In this document: positions 8,387-17,192 of the stretch, in pieces
Layout of the letters: the number at the start of each line of letters is the position of its first letter
Numbering within the stretch: the stretch's first letter is position 1
Assembly (NCBI RefSeq): GCF_004403185.1
Contig: NZ_SOHJ01000008.1
Coordinates: 1-64,000, forward strand
Reading direction: 5' to 3'
DNA from: Cryobacterium suzukii
Lineage (GTDB): Bacteria; Actinomycetota; Actinomycetes; Actinomycetales; Microbacteriaceae
Length of the DNA: 64,000 bases
The notes under the pieces: generated by a model
Told to the model about the DNA's origin: nothing
Databases searched by the model: none
Seen by the model: the letters and a program-made list of their open reading frames with translations, nothing else
Position numbers and translations under genes: made by a program

Positions 8387-8794
8387 ATGTCCGAGAACGA
8401 TCCGCGCACGAACCCGTATGAATCCACCCCACCGCAAAATCCCTATTCGCAGAATGTCCCCCAACAACCGATGAGCCCCGCCGACGAGAAAATGTGGGCG
8501 ACTTTGATTCACATCGGCGGCATTCTGCTCGCTTTTCTACCCGGCCTCATCGGTTACATTGTGCTGCGGGATCGTGGTCCGTTCATTCGCGCGCACAGCG
8601 CGACGGCGTTGAACTTTCAGATCACCCTGACGATCGTCTACGTGGTGGCCACCGCGTTGACGGCCATCCTGATCGGCTACCTGATTTTGCCGGTGGCCTT
8701 CGTCCTCGGCATTATCTTTTCGATTCTGGCCGCGCTGGCGGCCAATCGCGGCCAAGGATACGCCTACCCGCTCACCATCAAATTCTTTAGCTAA
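8387..8794 (+). CDS. DUF4870 membrane protein (paralogue 2)
   Basis: Protein of 135 residues paralogous to the gene at 7766: short Pro/Asn/Gln-rich N-terminal arm, helix DEKMWATLIHIGGILLAFLPGLIGYIVL (first half), motif HSATALNFQIT, then two hydrophobic segments. GGAGA lies 5 bases before the ATG. Its last 4 bases overlap the 3' end of the convergent hemW gene. The function is unknown; the domain is often seen as a small stand-alone membrane protein. Confidence 0.87.
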   Translation: MSENDPRTNPYESTPPQNPYSQNVPQQPMSPADEKMWATLIHIGGILLAFLPGLIGYIVLRDRGPFIRAHSATALNFQITLTIVYVVATALTAILIGYLILPVAFVLGIIFSILAALAANRGQGYAYPLTIKFFS

Positions 8795-10014
8795 TCGCTG
8801 AGGCGCCGCACCACGGCGTCGGCCAGAAGCCGTCCGCGCAGGGTTAGTTCGATTGTCCCGGCGAGGGCGGCTTTGGCGTTGATGAGCTCATCGGCAATGA
8901 GTCCGGCGACCTCGATGCGACCCTCCGCCGACAGCGATGCGACCGGGATTCCGGTGCGGATCCGGCTCTGCAAGAGGATGCGTTCAAGCTCACGGGTGGG
9001 CGCGTCGAGCGTCTCGCGGCCAGCTGCCGGTGACAGGCCGCCGAGCATCCGTTCGGAATAGGCGGCCGGGTGCTTGACGTTCCACCAGCGCACACCACCG
9101 ACGTGGCTGTGAGCGCCGGGGCCGACGCCCCACCAGTCCTGGCCGGTCCAGTAAGCGAGGTTGTGACGCGAACGGTGGGCGTCGCTCGTGGCCCAGTTGC
9201 TGACCTCATACCAGTCGTACCCGGCGGCGGCGAGAAGTTCGTCGGCCAGCTCGTAGAAGTCAGCCTGCTGGTCGTCGTCGGTCGGAGCAACCTCGCCGCG
9301 GCGAATCTGCCGGGCCAGCTTGGTGCCGTCTTCAACGATGAGCGAATAGGCGCTGAGGTGATCCGGCTGCAGGCTGAGCGCCTGTTCGAGACTCGTGCGC
9401 CAGTCGGCCAGGGACTCCCCCGGCGTGCCGTAGATCAGGTCGAGACTCACGTCGAGCCCGGCGGCGCGGGCCCACTCCACGACGAGCGGCACCCGCTCAG
9501 GGTCGTGGGTGCGTTCAAGCGTCGCGAGCACGTGCGGCACCGCGGACTGCATGCCGAACGACACGCGGGTGAAGCCGGCATCGGCGAGGGCACCGAGGTA
9601 GGCGGCATCAACCGAGTCTGGGTTGGCCTCGGTGGTGACCTCTGCGCCGTGCTGCAGGCCCCACTGGTCACGCACGGCGCTGAGCATCTTCACGAGGTCG
9701 GTCACCGGCAACAGTGTTGGCGTGCCTCCCCCGAAGAACACCGTGGCGACTTCGCGGGCCGGCACGCCCGACGCGGTAAGGATGCGGCCGGCGGCCTCCA
9801 CCTCGAGCACGGCTTGGCTGGCGTAATCGCTCTGTTTAACGCCGCGCAGTTCGGTCGCGGTGTAGGTATTGAAGTCGCAATAGCCGCAGCGCACCCGGCA
9901 GAACGGCACGTGCAGGTACACGCCGAAATCGCGTTCGGCCGCACTGACGGCCGCTGACGAGGGAAGGAGTCCGTCGTCGGGCGCGGCGTCGCCGACGGGG
10001 TGGGGTCCGGCCAT
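8791..10014 (-). CDS. hemW: Heme chaperone / radical SAM protein HemW
   Basis: Radical SAM protein of 407 residues, formerly called oxygen-independent coproporphyrinogen oxidase-like. The iron-sulfur motif CRVRCGYC (CxxxCxxC) follows an N-terminal extension, and GGGTPTLL and GMQSAVPHVL are typical of HemN/HemW. The form CxxxCxxC without the extra HemN cysteine, and linkage to lepA, point to HemW, which binds and inserts heme. The start has GGAG 8 bases upstream. It is the third gene after lepA and DUF1990. Confidence 0.92.
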   Translation of the reverse strand: MAGPHPVGDAAPDDGLLPSSAAVSAAERDFGVYLHVPFCRVRCGYCDFNTYTATELRGVKQSDYASQAVLEVEAAGRILTASGVPAREVATVFFGGGTPTLLPVTDLVKMLSAVRDQWGLQHGAEVTTEANPDSVDAAYLGALADAGFTRVSFGMQSAVPHVLATLERTHDPERVPLVVEWARAAGLDVSLDLIYGTPGESLADWRTSLEQALSLQPDHLSAYSLIVEDGTKLARQIRRGEVAPTDDDQQADFYELADELLAAAGYDWYEVSNWATSDAHRSRHNLAYWTGQDWWGVGPGAHSHVGGVRWWNVKHPAAYSERMLGGLSPAAGRETLDAPTRELERILLQSRIRTGIPVASLSAEGRIEVAGLIADELINAKAALAGTIELTLRGRLLADAVVRRLSD

Positions 10015-10049
10015 GGGTAGTGCTCCAGTACGTTTCTATTTGATGCGCG

Positions 10050-10700
10050 TTATTTGATCGCGCCGACGGGGTGCAGGGCCCGCAGGTACAGCTTGGTGAA
10101 TTTCGTCTGCTGAAAGCGCAGCACCGGCCAGGCCAGGCGGTAGTACCAGGTGCTGGCCCGCGAGAAGGAGCGGATGGTCAGCCAGACCGAGTCGTCGTCC
10201 CGGTGTTCGACGATGAAGGATTCCTCGCCGCTCTCGGGGTGACCGGCCATAGTTCCGTAGGCGAACCCGATGCGGGCGGCCTCGTCGATGACGTAGACCA
10301 CGCGCACCGGCGCTGTCACCGCGAAGAGCCAGACCTTCATTTTCAACGTCGCGGTCATACCGTTGGCGATATACGGGGTGCCGTCATCGTCGAAGGTCGC
10401 TTCGTTCACCGGATGCTGCTGGCTGGCAGCCGGCGTACCGTCGGGTTGAAAAGTCACCGGGGTGTACTGCACGCCGGTGCCGTTTTCAAGATCGGTCACC
10501 TCCATGCCGCTGCCGCGCTGGATTCCCCACGTCATCAGCAGCTTCGTCGCCGCCTCAAAGCGTTCCTGTGAACTGCCCAGCCTGACGCTCTGTTCCATCG
10601 GGCGGTACCCCTTGGGCGGATAGCTCATCAGGTCGGGCGCCAGCGTGCCGCCGATGGCAGCGTAGCTGACGGCGGCGTCGGTGAAAGTGGATCTGCGCAT
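10050..10700 (-). CDS. DUF1990 family protein
   Basis: Protein of 216 residues matching DUF1990 by its N-terminal FTDAAVSYAAIGGTL and the central segments GFAYGTMAGHPESGEESFIVE and YYRLAWPVLRFQQ (shortened here). No transmembrane segment or catalytic motif is visible. Function unknown; the fold of the family resembles START-like lipid-binding proteins, which I cannot verify. It starts 5 bases after the lepA stop, so it is cotranscribed. Confidence 0.85.
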   Translation of the reverse strand: MRRSTFTDAAVSYAAIGGTLAPDLMSYPPKGYRPMEQSVRLGSSQERFEAATKLLMTWGIQRGSGMEVTDLENGTGVQYTPVTFQPDGTPAASQQHPVNEATFDDDGTPYIANGMTATLKMKVWLFAVTAPVRVVYVIDEAARIGFAYGTMAGHPESGEESFIVEHRDDDSVWLTIRSFSRASTWYYRLAWPVLRFQQTKFTKLYLRALHPVGAIK

Positions 10701-10705
10701 CCGCT

Positions 10706-12556
10706 TTACTTCTTGTCTTTCGTCTCGATGTCCCCCGACAGCGCCGCGATGAACGCTTCCTGGGGAACTTCGACCCGGCCAACCATCTTCATGCGCTTCT
10801 TTCCCTCTTTCTGCTTCTCCAGCAGTTTGCGCTTGCGCGAGATGTCACCGCCGTAGCACTTGGCGAGCACGTCTTTACGCATCGCCGAAATGCTCTCGCG
10901 GGCGATGATGTGCGCGCCGATCGCGGCCTGGATGGGCACCTCGAACTGCTGGCGCGGAATCAGTTTGCGCAGGCGACCGGTCATCAGAGCGCCGTAGGCA
11001 TAGGCCTTGTCGCGGTGCACGATGGCGGAAAACGCGTCGACCTGCTCGCCCTGCAGCAGGATGTCGACCTTGACCAGGTCGGCTTCCTGCTCGCCGGAGG
11101 GCTCGTAGTCGAGCGAGGCATAGCCGGCGGTGCGGCCCTTGAGCATGTCGAAGAAGTCGAACACGATCTCGCCGAGCGGCATCGTGTAGCGAATCTCGAC
11201 GCGGTCTTCGCCGAGGTACTCCATGCCAAGGAGTGTGCCGCGGCGGCTCTGGCAGAGCTCCATGATGACGCCGACGTAGTCTTTTGGCGCGAGGATGGCG
11301 GCCTTGACCATGGGTTCGAGCACCTTGGCGATTTTTCCGGTGGGGTATTCGCTCGGGTTGGTCACCGTGATGGTGCGTTTGTCGTCGGTGGTGACCTCGT
11401 ATGGCACGCTGGGCGCCGTCGTGATGAGGTCGATGTTGAATTCGCGTTCGAGGCGTTCGGTGATGATCTCGAGGTGGAGCAGGCCAAGAAAGCCACAGCG
11501 AAAGCCAAAACCGAGAGCGACGGATGTCTCCGGCTCGTACCCGAGACTGGCGTCAGACAGCTTGAGCTTGTCGAGCGCTTCGCGCAGCGCCGGGTAGTCG
11601 CTGCCGTCGATCGGGTACAGCCCGGAAAACACCATGGGCTGCGGTTCGTTGTAGCCGGGCAGCGCGTCGGTCGCCGGGCGCAGGGCGGTCGTGATGGTGT
11701 CGCCGACCTTGGACTGTCGCACGTCCTTCACGCCGGTGATCAGGTAGCCGACCTCGCCGACCTTGAGCCCCTTGCTCTCGATCGGTTCGGGCGAGATGAC
11801 GCCGATCTCGAGGATCTCGTGGGTCGCCTTGGTCGACATCATCTGGATTTTCTCGTGGGCCTTCAAGTGCCCATCGATCATGCGCACGTAGGTAACGACG
11901 CCGCGGTAGCTGTCGTAGACCGAGTCGAAGATCATGGCCCGGGCGGCGGCATCCGGGTTGCCCTGAGGCGCGGGAATCATCGTCGTGGCGAGGTCGAGCA
12001 GTTCCTGGACCCCGGCGCCGGTCTTGCCGGAGACGCGCAGCACGTCTTCGGGGCGACCCCCAATGAGGCTCGCCAATTCGCGGGCGTACTTGTCGGGGTC
12101 GGCCGCCGGCAGGTCGATCTTGTTGAGCACCGGGATGATCGTGAGGTCGTTCTCGAGGGCGAGGTAGAGGTTGGCGAGGGTCTGGGCTTCGATGCCCTGG
12201 GCCGCGTCGACCAGCAAAATGGCGCCCTCGCAGGCGGCGAGGCTGCGGGAGACCTCGTAGGTGAAGTCGACGTGGCCGGGGGTGTCGATCATGTTCAGCG
12301 CGTAGGTGACGCCGTCCAGCTCCCACGGCATCCGCACGGCCTGGCTCTTGATGGTGATGCCGCGTTCGCGCTCGATGTCCATGCGGTCCAGGTACTGGGC
12401 CCGCATGGAACGCTCGTCGACGACGCCGGTGATCTGCAGCATCCGGTCGGCGAGCGTCGACTTGCCATGGTCGATGTGGGCGATGATGCAAAAGTTGCGG
12501 ATGAACTCGGGGGCAGTAGCGGCCGGTTCCAGCGCGTGAAGGGCTCGGGGTGACAT
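10706..12556 (-). CDS. lepA: Elongation factor 4 (LepA)
   Basis: Ribosome-binding GTPase of 616 residues, back-translocase EF-4. Visible are the P loop AHIDHGKST, switch [10 protein letters not shown], and NKIDLP, followed by domain II, EF-G-like domains III and V and the LepA-specific C-terminal domain ending in [17 protein letters not shown]. The length is typical. First gene of lepA-DUF1990-hemW. Confidence 0.98.
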   Translation of the reverse strand: MSPRALHALEPAATAPEFIRNFCIIAHIDHGKSTLADRMLQITGVVDERSMRAQYLDRMDIERERGITIKSQAVRMPWELDGVTYALNMIDTPGHVDFTYEVSRSLAACEGAILLVDAAQGIEAQTLANLYLALENDLTIIPVLNKIDLPAADPDKYARELASLIGGRPEDVLRVSGKTGAGVQELLDLATTMIPAPQGNPDAAARAMIFDSVYDSYRGVVTYVRMIDGHLKAHEKIQMMSTKATHEILEIGVISPEPIESKGLKVGEVGYLITGVKDVRQSKVGDTITTALRPATDALPGYNEPQPMVFSGLYPIDGSDYPALREALDKLKLSDASLGYEPETSVALGFGFRCGFLGLLHLEIITERLEREFNIDLITTAPSVPYEVTTDDKRTITVTNPSEYPTGKIAKVLEPMVKAAILAPKDYVGVIMELCQSRRGTLLGMEYLGEDRVEIRYTMPLGEIVFDFFDMLKGRTAGYASLDYEPSGEQEADLVKVDILLQGEQVDAFSAIVHRDKAYAYGALMTGRLRKLIPRQQFEVPIQAAIGAHIIARESISAMRKDVLAKCYGGDISRKRKLLEKQKEGKKRMKMVGRVEVPQEAFIAALSGDIETKDKK

Positions 12557-12628
12557 AGTTCGTCCATTCTTCCATGCTCCGCCGGGTTGTACCGTCTACG
12601 CGAGTTGCAGAGCGCTGTCCGACTCTGG

Positions 12629-13852
12629 TCAGGCGCGGTGGGCGCGCTCCACGACCCGGCCGAAGCCGTCACTGTGGCGGTAGACCTCGACGCCGTCGAT
12701 GAGTACGATTTCGGCGCGCGACCCGAGGTCGAGTGGGTCACCCGACCAGATCACGATGTCGGCATCGAGGCCAACGGTGAGGGACCCGACCCGGGAGTCG
12801 AGGCCGAGGATCACAGCCGGGTTGACGGTGAGGGCCTCGAGCGCCGTCTGCACCGGCAGCCCCTCCTTCACAGCCAGGGAGGCCTGGTGCACAAGAAAAT
12901 TCACCGGTACGACGGGATGGTCGGTCGTGATGGCGACGCGCACCCCCGCGGCGGCGAGCACGGCCAGGTTGCCGATGTCGCGGTCGCGCAGTTCGACCTT
13001 GGTGCGTGCGGTGAGCATCGGACCGAAGATGACCGGAATGTTCTTCTCGGCGAGCACATCGGCGATCTTGTGGCCTTCTGTGCCGTGGTTGATCACGAGA
13101 CGATAGCCGAATTCTTCGGCCAAGCGGATGGCCGTGGCAATGTCGTCGTGGCGGTGCACGTGCTGGTCCCAGGCCAGTTCGCCGGAGAGCACCCTGGCCA
13201 GGGCTTCCTTGCCGAGGTCGCGGGTGAAAGCGTCGCCCTTCTCGGCGGCGGCATCACGCGCCTCGACGTAGTTCTGCGCGTCGACGAAGGCCTGGCGGAT
13301 AACCAGGCTGACGCCGAGGCGCGTGCTCGGGGTTTGCGACTTGTCCCCATAGACCCGTTTCGGGTTCTCGCCGAGGGCACTCTTGATGCTCACCGATTCG
13401 CTGATCACCTGTTCGTCGATGGTGCGGCCGCCCCAGCTCTTGATCGCAACCGACTGGCCGCCGATCGGATTGCCGGAGCCGGGCTTGACCACGATCGTGG
13501 TGACTCCGCCGGAGAGCGCGTCGCGAAAGCCCTCATCGTCAATGTTGATGGCGTCGATGGCTCGAACCGCGGCCATGTTTGGACCGGTCATTTCGTTGGT
13601 GTCGTTGCCGGCCCATCCGTTTGCCTCTTCGTGGATGCCCACGTGCCCGTGCGCCTCGATGAAACCGGGAAGCACCCACTTGCCGCTCGCATCGATGACC
13701 TCTGCGCCACTGGGAACACTCAGATCGGCACCGATGGCGCGGATGCGACCGTTCTCGATCAGCACAGTGCCGTTCGGGATGGTATCGCCCAGAACCGGAA
13801 CGACGCGGGCGTTGATGATGGCGGTCAAAGTGGGCGTGGGCGCAGTTGTCAT
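12629..13852 (-). CDS. Metal-dependent amidohydrolase
   Basis: Amidohydrolase-superfamily protein of 407 residues, closest to the imidazolonepropionase-like subgroup. The metal site HGH occurs in LPGFIEAHGHVGIH (about residues 57-70); later HxH-type histidines (HVHRHDD, INHGTEGHK) and the Asp in TTDHPVVP complete the usual set. The C-terminal beta sandwich contains VGSLTVGLDADIVIW. Substrate unknown; homologues hydrolyse cyclic amides or dipeptides. TAGGCT lies 6 bases before the ATG, so it is likely leaderless. Divergent from the hydrolase at 14017. Confidence 0.9.
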   Translation of the reverse strand: MTTAPTPTLTAIINARVVPVLGDTIPNGTVLIENGRIRAIGADLSVPSGAEVIDASGKWVLPGFIEAHGHVGIHEEANGWAGNDTNEMTGPNMAAVRAIDAINIDDEGFRDALSGGVTTIVVKPGSGNPIGGQSVAIKSWGGRTIDEQVISESVSIKSALGENPKRVYGDKSQTPSTRLGVSLVIRQAFVDAQNYVEARDAAAEKGDAFTRDLGKEALARVLSGELAWDQHVHRHDDIATAIRLAEEFGYRLVINHGTEGHKIADVLAEKNIPVIFGPMLTARTKVELRDRDIGNLAVLAAAGVRVAITTDHPVVPVNFLVHQASLAVKEGLPVQTALEALTVNPAVILGLDSRVGSLTVGLDADIVIWSGDPLDLGSRAEIVLIDGVEVYRHSDGFGRVVERAHRA

Positions 13853-13858
13853 GGCTTC

Positions 13859-13864
13859 AGCCTA
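13859..13864 (-). promoter_or_regulatory. -10 box of leaderless amidohydrolase transcript
   Basis: TAGGCT on the minus strand, 6 bases before the ATG at 13852; no Shine-Dalgarno sequence can fit, so transcription probably starts at or next to the start codon. The same hexamer faces the other way for the divergent gene at 14017. Confidence 0.55.
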
Positions 13865-14003
13865 GGCATGTTGCGCAGCAACGGGGTGGACCGCGCGCTT
13901 TTACGGTCGCCAGCGCGCTGCGGGCTGGGCCAACCATCCAGCTGATCAGGGGGATTTGCCGCAGCCAGAGGCAGACGCCAAGCTGACTGGACCTGCGGCT
14001 GGC

Positions 14004-14009
14004 TAGGCT
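14004..14009 (+). promoter_or_regulatory. -10 box of leaderless alpha/beta hydrolase transcript
   Basis: TAGGCT, 7 bases before the ATG at 14017, without a Shine-Dalgarno sequence. Confidence 0.55.
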
Positions 14010-14016
14010 CACGGGT

Positions 14017-14745
14017 ATGGCGACTTCCGAGGCCCCTGTGCCGGTTTTGCTCGTGCACGGCATCCGTGCCTCGGCCACGATGTGGCGTTATCAGGAGCAA
14101 ACGCTCCGAGCGGCCGGCTACCCGGTGCTCGCGATCGATCTGCCCGGCCACGGGCAGCGGATGAATGAGCCGTTCACGGTGCCGGCCGCGCTCGCCGCCA
14201 TCGACGACGGGGTGGCAGAGCTCGGCGGCCGGGTGCTGCTCGTTGGCCTCTCACTCGGCGGCTATTACGCCGTCGCCTACGCCGCCGAACATCCCGATCG
14301 GGTGGCCGGGCTGGTCGCCGCCGGGTGTAGCGCCGTACCGCTGGGTGTATTGCTCGAGGGATATCGGTTGCTGGCCCGGATCATTCATCGACTGCCCGAT
14401 CGAGGCTTGTGGCTGCACGAGAACATGGCGCGTCTCCTGTTGCCCGCCGCCGGCGCCCGCGATGTGCTCGCGGGCGGCGCAGCGCTCGACGTGATGGATT
14501 CCGGGCTGCAGGCGACTTCGACGCTGACTCCCCTGGCCAGCCTCGCCGCGTATCCCGGACCGGTCTGGCTGGTCAACGGTGCGCTCGATCATTTTCGGCT
14601 GAACGAGCGGCGCTTTCTGGCTGCCTGCAGCTCCGGGGAGGTCGTCGTGGTGCCACGGGCGACGCACCTGTCGAGCCTCGCCCAACCGGAGCGCTTCACG
14701 GCCATACTGCTGCGGATTGCCGGGCTGGTGTCGCGCACGGCCTGA
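14017..14745 (+). CDS. Alpha/beta hydrolase
   Basis: Cytosolic alpha/beta-hydrolase of 242 residues. The oxyanion segment LVHGIRAS is followed by the nucleophile elbow GLSLGG (Ser about residue 73), the acid in NGALDHF and the catalytic His in THLSSLAQPE. This looks like the esterase/lyase-like family without a lid; substrate unknown. It has a leaderless-type promoter. The S66 peptidase gene follows 68 bases later on the same strand, so the two may be cotranscribed. Confidence 0.88.
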   Translation: MATSEAPVPVLLVHGIRASATMWRYQEQTLRAAGYPVLAIDLPGHGQRMNEPFTVPAALAAIDDGVAELGGRVLLVGLSLGGYYAVAYAAEHPDRVAGLVAAGCSAVPLGVLLEGYRLLARIIHRLPDRGLWLHENMARLLLPAAGARDVLAGGAALDVMDSGLQATSTLTPLASLAAYPGPVWLVNGALDHFRLNERRFLAACSSGEVVVVPRATHLSSLAQPERFTAILLRIAGLVSRTA

Positions 14746-14813
14746 GGTCACGGCATCCGCGTGGCTGCGCAGCCGTATGGACGTGTGGGGCGTCGGCCTG
14801 CGACTATCGGACC

Positions 14814-15842
14814 ATGGACATCCGCTACCCACGACCGCTCTGTGCCGGCGACCTGATCGGCGTCACCTCGCCCTCGAGCGGGGTGGCCGCGCTGCTCCGG
14901 CCGCGACTTGACTTCGCAATTCACAGCCTGGAGGATCGCGGGTTCCGGGTTGTGGTCGGGGAGTGCATGGACGGCGCGACCCACATCAGCGCGCCGGTGA
15001 AACAGCGCGCGGCCGAATTCATGGGGATGCTCCTCGACCCGCAGGTGCGTGCCATCGTGCCGCCGTGGGGCGGTGAGACGGCGATCGATCTCATCGCGCA
15101 CCTGGATTTCAACGCCATCGCCGCCGTTGATCCGACCTGGATCGTCGGCTATTCCGACATTTCCACGCTGCTCACGCCCATCACGCTCCTCAGCGGAATG
15201 GCCACCATTCACGGCAGCAACCTCATGGATACGCCATACACGACGCCAGCGTCGCTCATGCATTGGCTGCAGATCGCCAGCCACCCCGCTGGCGCGTCCT
15301 TTCGTCAGTCGTCACCGGATGTGCACCGCCTGAACGACCGGGACGACTGGTCGGCCCACCCCGACGTCACCGAGCACGCCTGGAACGGCCACGGTCGGTG
15401 GGTGCGTCTGGACGATGGCACGGGGCCGGTCGACGTCACGGGGCGATTGATCGGTGGCTGCATTGAGACGCTGGCCTATCTCGCCGGGACCCGCTATGCC
15501 GACACCAGCCGCCTGCGCGGTGAAACGGATGCCGCCACCCTCGTCTACCTGGAGGCCGCCGGTGACGAGGCGACCGCCATCTGCCGCGCTCTGCACGGGA
15601 TGCGTCTGGCCGGCTTCTTCGACGGCGCTGCCGCCGTGCTTGTTGGTCGCACGGCAGCCAAGGACTCCCCCACGCTCACGCAGTCCGAGGCCGTGCTGGA
15701 CGCCCTGGGTGAGCTCGGCGTGCCCATCATCGGAAACGTCGAGTGCGGGCATGTCCCGCCGCAACTTCCAATCGTCAACGGGGCGATCGGCCGCCTGGTC
15801 TGCACGGACTCCGACCAGTATCTGCAGCAGACCCTGCTGTAG
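14814..15842 (+). CDS. S66 family LD-carboxypeptidase / MccF-like
   Basis: Serine peptidase of 342 residues of family S66, which includes LD-carboxypeptidase A (recycling of murein tetrapeptides) and MccF (cleavage of microcin C and related acyl-sulfamoyl adenylates). The nucleophile is in GYSDIS, the Glu in GGCIETLAYL and the His in GHVPPQLPI, so the catalytic triad is complete. The frame is open upstream, but homology starts at MDIRYPRPL, hence the ATG at 14814. The insertion after GSNLMD resembles the MccF-like branch more than LdcA; this is a tentative call. Confidence 0.87.
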   Translation: MDIRYPRPLCAGDLIGVTSPSSGVAALLRPRLDFAIHSLEDRGFRVVVGECMDGATHISAPVKQRAAEFMGMLLDPQVRAIVPPWGGETAIDLIAHLDFNAIAAVDPTWIVGYSDISTLLTPITLLSGMATIHGSNLMDTPYTTPASLMHWLQIASHPAGASFRQSSPDVHRLNDRDDWSAHPDVTEHAWNGHGRWVRLDDGTGPVDVTGRLIGGCIETLAYLAGTRYADTSRLRGETDAATLVYLEAAGDEATAICRALHGMRLAGFFDGAAAVLVGRTAAKDSPTLTQSEAVLDALGELGVPIIGNVECGHVPPQLPIVNGAIGRLVCTDSDQYLQQTLL

Positions 15843-15860
15843 CTCGTCGCGAAGCCCTTT

Positions 15861-15936
15861 TCACGTCGCGCGGGAGCTACGCCAGTGCGCGGGAGGCGGA
15901 ACTCGCGCGCAGCGCCGCAGCTCCCGCGCGACGTGA
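15861..15936. repeat. 76-bp long-armed palindrome upstream of rpsT
   Basis: Perfect 18-bp arms, TCACGTCGCGCGGGAGCT at 15861-15878 and its exact reverse complement at 15919-15936, enclose a 40-base GC-rich loop that can itself fold. It begins 18 bases after the S66 peptidase stop. It could be that gene's terminator (no T run follows), a REP/MITE-like element, or an RNA structure in front of rpsT; no second copy is visible in the window. Confidence 0.7.
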
Positions 15937-15965
15937 TCTGCTGGCCGGTATCTGCTCGGCGCGGT

Positions 15966-15993
15966 TTGAGGTTGGGGCAATTACTGGTAGCGT
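15966..15993 (+). promoter_or_regulatory. Possible rpsT promoter
   Basis: TTGAGG (15966-15971) and TAGCGT (15988-15993) are 16 bases apart, about 110 bases before the rpsT start. It lies directly after the 76-bp palindrome. The -10 is poor at its last positions; TAGTGG nearby is an alternative. Confidence 0.35.
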
Positions 15994-16103
15994 TAGTGGT
16001 TGGCTTGCGTGTTGGGTCCCACCCCGCACGATTTTCGCCGTTCGAGCGCCCTCTACCCGCTGAACGGCTGTCCGTACTAGAACCTAACGAAAGCGTAAAA
16101 AAC

Positions 16104-16367
16104 GTGGCAAATATCAAGTCGCAGATCAAGCGAATTGGCACCAACAAGAAGGCCCAGGAGCGCAACAAGGCCGTCAAGAGCGAGTTCAAGTCCGCGATTC
16201 GCGCGACTCGTACCGCAATTGCTGCTGGCGACAAGGACAAGGCCGTCGTCGGTCTCGCCTTTGCTTCCAAGAAGCTCGACAAGGCCGTCAGCAAGGGTGT
16301 CATTCACCAGAACCAGGCTGCGAACAAGAAGTCGGCCATCGCGAAGGCCGTTTCCGCACTCGTCTAG
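16104..16367 (+). CDS. rpsT: 30S ribosomal protein S20
   Basis: Basic protein of 87 residues, bS20, which binds 16S rRNA at the base of the small subunit. The sequence begins [19 protein letters not shown] and has the Lys/Ala-rich helical pattern of the family. The GTG at 16104 is the only start that gives the conserved N terminus (initiator Met then ANIKSQ). It is flanked by holA and lepA as in many Actinobacteria, and a strong terminator follows. Confidence 0.97.
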   Translation: MANIKSQIKRIGTNKKAQERNKAVKSEFKSAIRATRTAIAAGDKDKAVVGLAFASKKLDKAVSKGVIHQNQAANKKSAIAKAVSALV

Positions 16368-16433
16368 TCAACACCAGCACGTGAGGTGATTATCTCGGCT
16401 CTCAGCGAGCGGATGCCGCCCCTCGTCGCACAG

Positions 16434-16461
16434 AAACCCCCGCCACTTCGGCGGGGGTTTT
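16434..16461 (+). terminator. Rho-independent terminator of rpsT
   Basis: Perfect stem AAACCCCCGCC / GGCGGGGGTTT with loop ACTTC, continuing into TTTTCTTGTTG. It lies 66 bases after the rpsT stop and before the next plus-strand gene. Confidence 0.9.
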
Positions 16462-16524
16462 CTTGTTGTTGACGGCCTGCCCGGCACGAAGCGGTAGTCG
16501 GCCTGGCTGGGCCAGCGGCCCCAC

Positions 16525-16530
16525 TAGACT
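16525..16530 (+). promoter_or_regulatory. -10 box of leaderless membrane-protein transcript
   Basis: TAGACT, 6 bases before the GTG at 16537, directly downstream of the rpsT terminator. No Shine-Dalgarno sequence. Confidence 0.5.
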
Positions 16531-16536
16531 GACGCC

Positions 16537-17163
16537 GTGAAGAGCACCCCGCCGACCAGTGTCAGTACCGCCGAAAACGCCCCGCATCAGCGTGCGCACG
16601 CTCGTTTTGTCGCCGCGTTGCTCGGCGCCGCAGCCGTGGCCGTCGCGGTGTGGCTGGCTGTCAACACGAACGATGCCGTGTCGGGCAGTCCGCGTAACCA
16701 GCTGCTCATCGGGCTGGCCTCGATCATGCTTCTAATCATTGGAATCATGTTCTACCTCGGTGCCGCCTCGGCGGTAGAGCACGACCCCGGGGACCTCGAA
16801 CCTGCACGGTCTGCGCGCATTGCTCGCCGCATCCGCTCGCGCTCGAGGCTCGGTGCGGTATTCGCGGTCGCCGCCCTGCTGACCGTCGTCGGGCTCGGAA
16901 CACTACGCATTCTGGTGCCGCCCGCCGAACGGCCGGTGTCGGTGCAGTTCACCGAAATTACCGGGCGAGTGCAACTCGAATACTGCCCGAGCCTGCCGTC
17001 ATCGTTTGAAGCCCTGGCTAAGCAGACCGATCTGGCCAGTTCGTCGACTCTGCTGCCGGTCTGGGTTGCCAGCCGGGTTTGCGGCAATCCGAGTTTTCAG
17101 CACGGAGTGTGGCTCTACCTGAACCGCTCGAGCATCACGGTCGCGGACGCCGGCAACCGCTGA
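16537..17163 (+). CDS. Unrecognised three-segment membrane protein
   Basis: Protein of 208 residues that I do not recognise. It has a hydrophilic N terminus, three hydrophobic segments (about residues 25-45, 53-75 and 108-128) and a C-terminal extracytoplasmic domain of about 75 residues with two cysteines (in EYCPSLP and SRVCGNPSF) that could form a disulfide. The GTG start is supported by a TAGACT -10 box 6 bases upstream. Convergent with holA, 29 bases apart. No function is proposed. Confidence 0.75.
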   Translation: MKSTPPTSVSTAENAPHQRAHARFVAALLGAAAVAVAVWLAVNTNDAVSGSPRNQLLIGLASIMLLIIGIMFYLGAASAVEHDPGDLEPARSARIARRIRSRSRLGAVFAVAALLTVVGLGTLRILVPPAERPVSVQFTEITGRVQLEYCPSLPSSFEALAKQTDLASSSTLLPVWVASRVCGNPSFQHGVWLYLNRSSITVADAGNR

Positions 17164-17192
17164 GGTCTGGCGCGACGATGCACCGGCAACCG

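Noticed and set aside
10910..12553. Long plus-strand open frame of over 500 codons opposite lepA
   Set aside because: It is exactly antisense to a clear lepA gene; composition (Asp/Val/Gly/His-rich) is the usual mirror of a high-GC gene and no domain is visible.
12587..13945. Plus-strand open frame opposite the amidohydrolase
   Set aside because: Antisense artefact of high GC; the minus-strand gene has clear metal-binding motifs.
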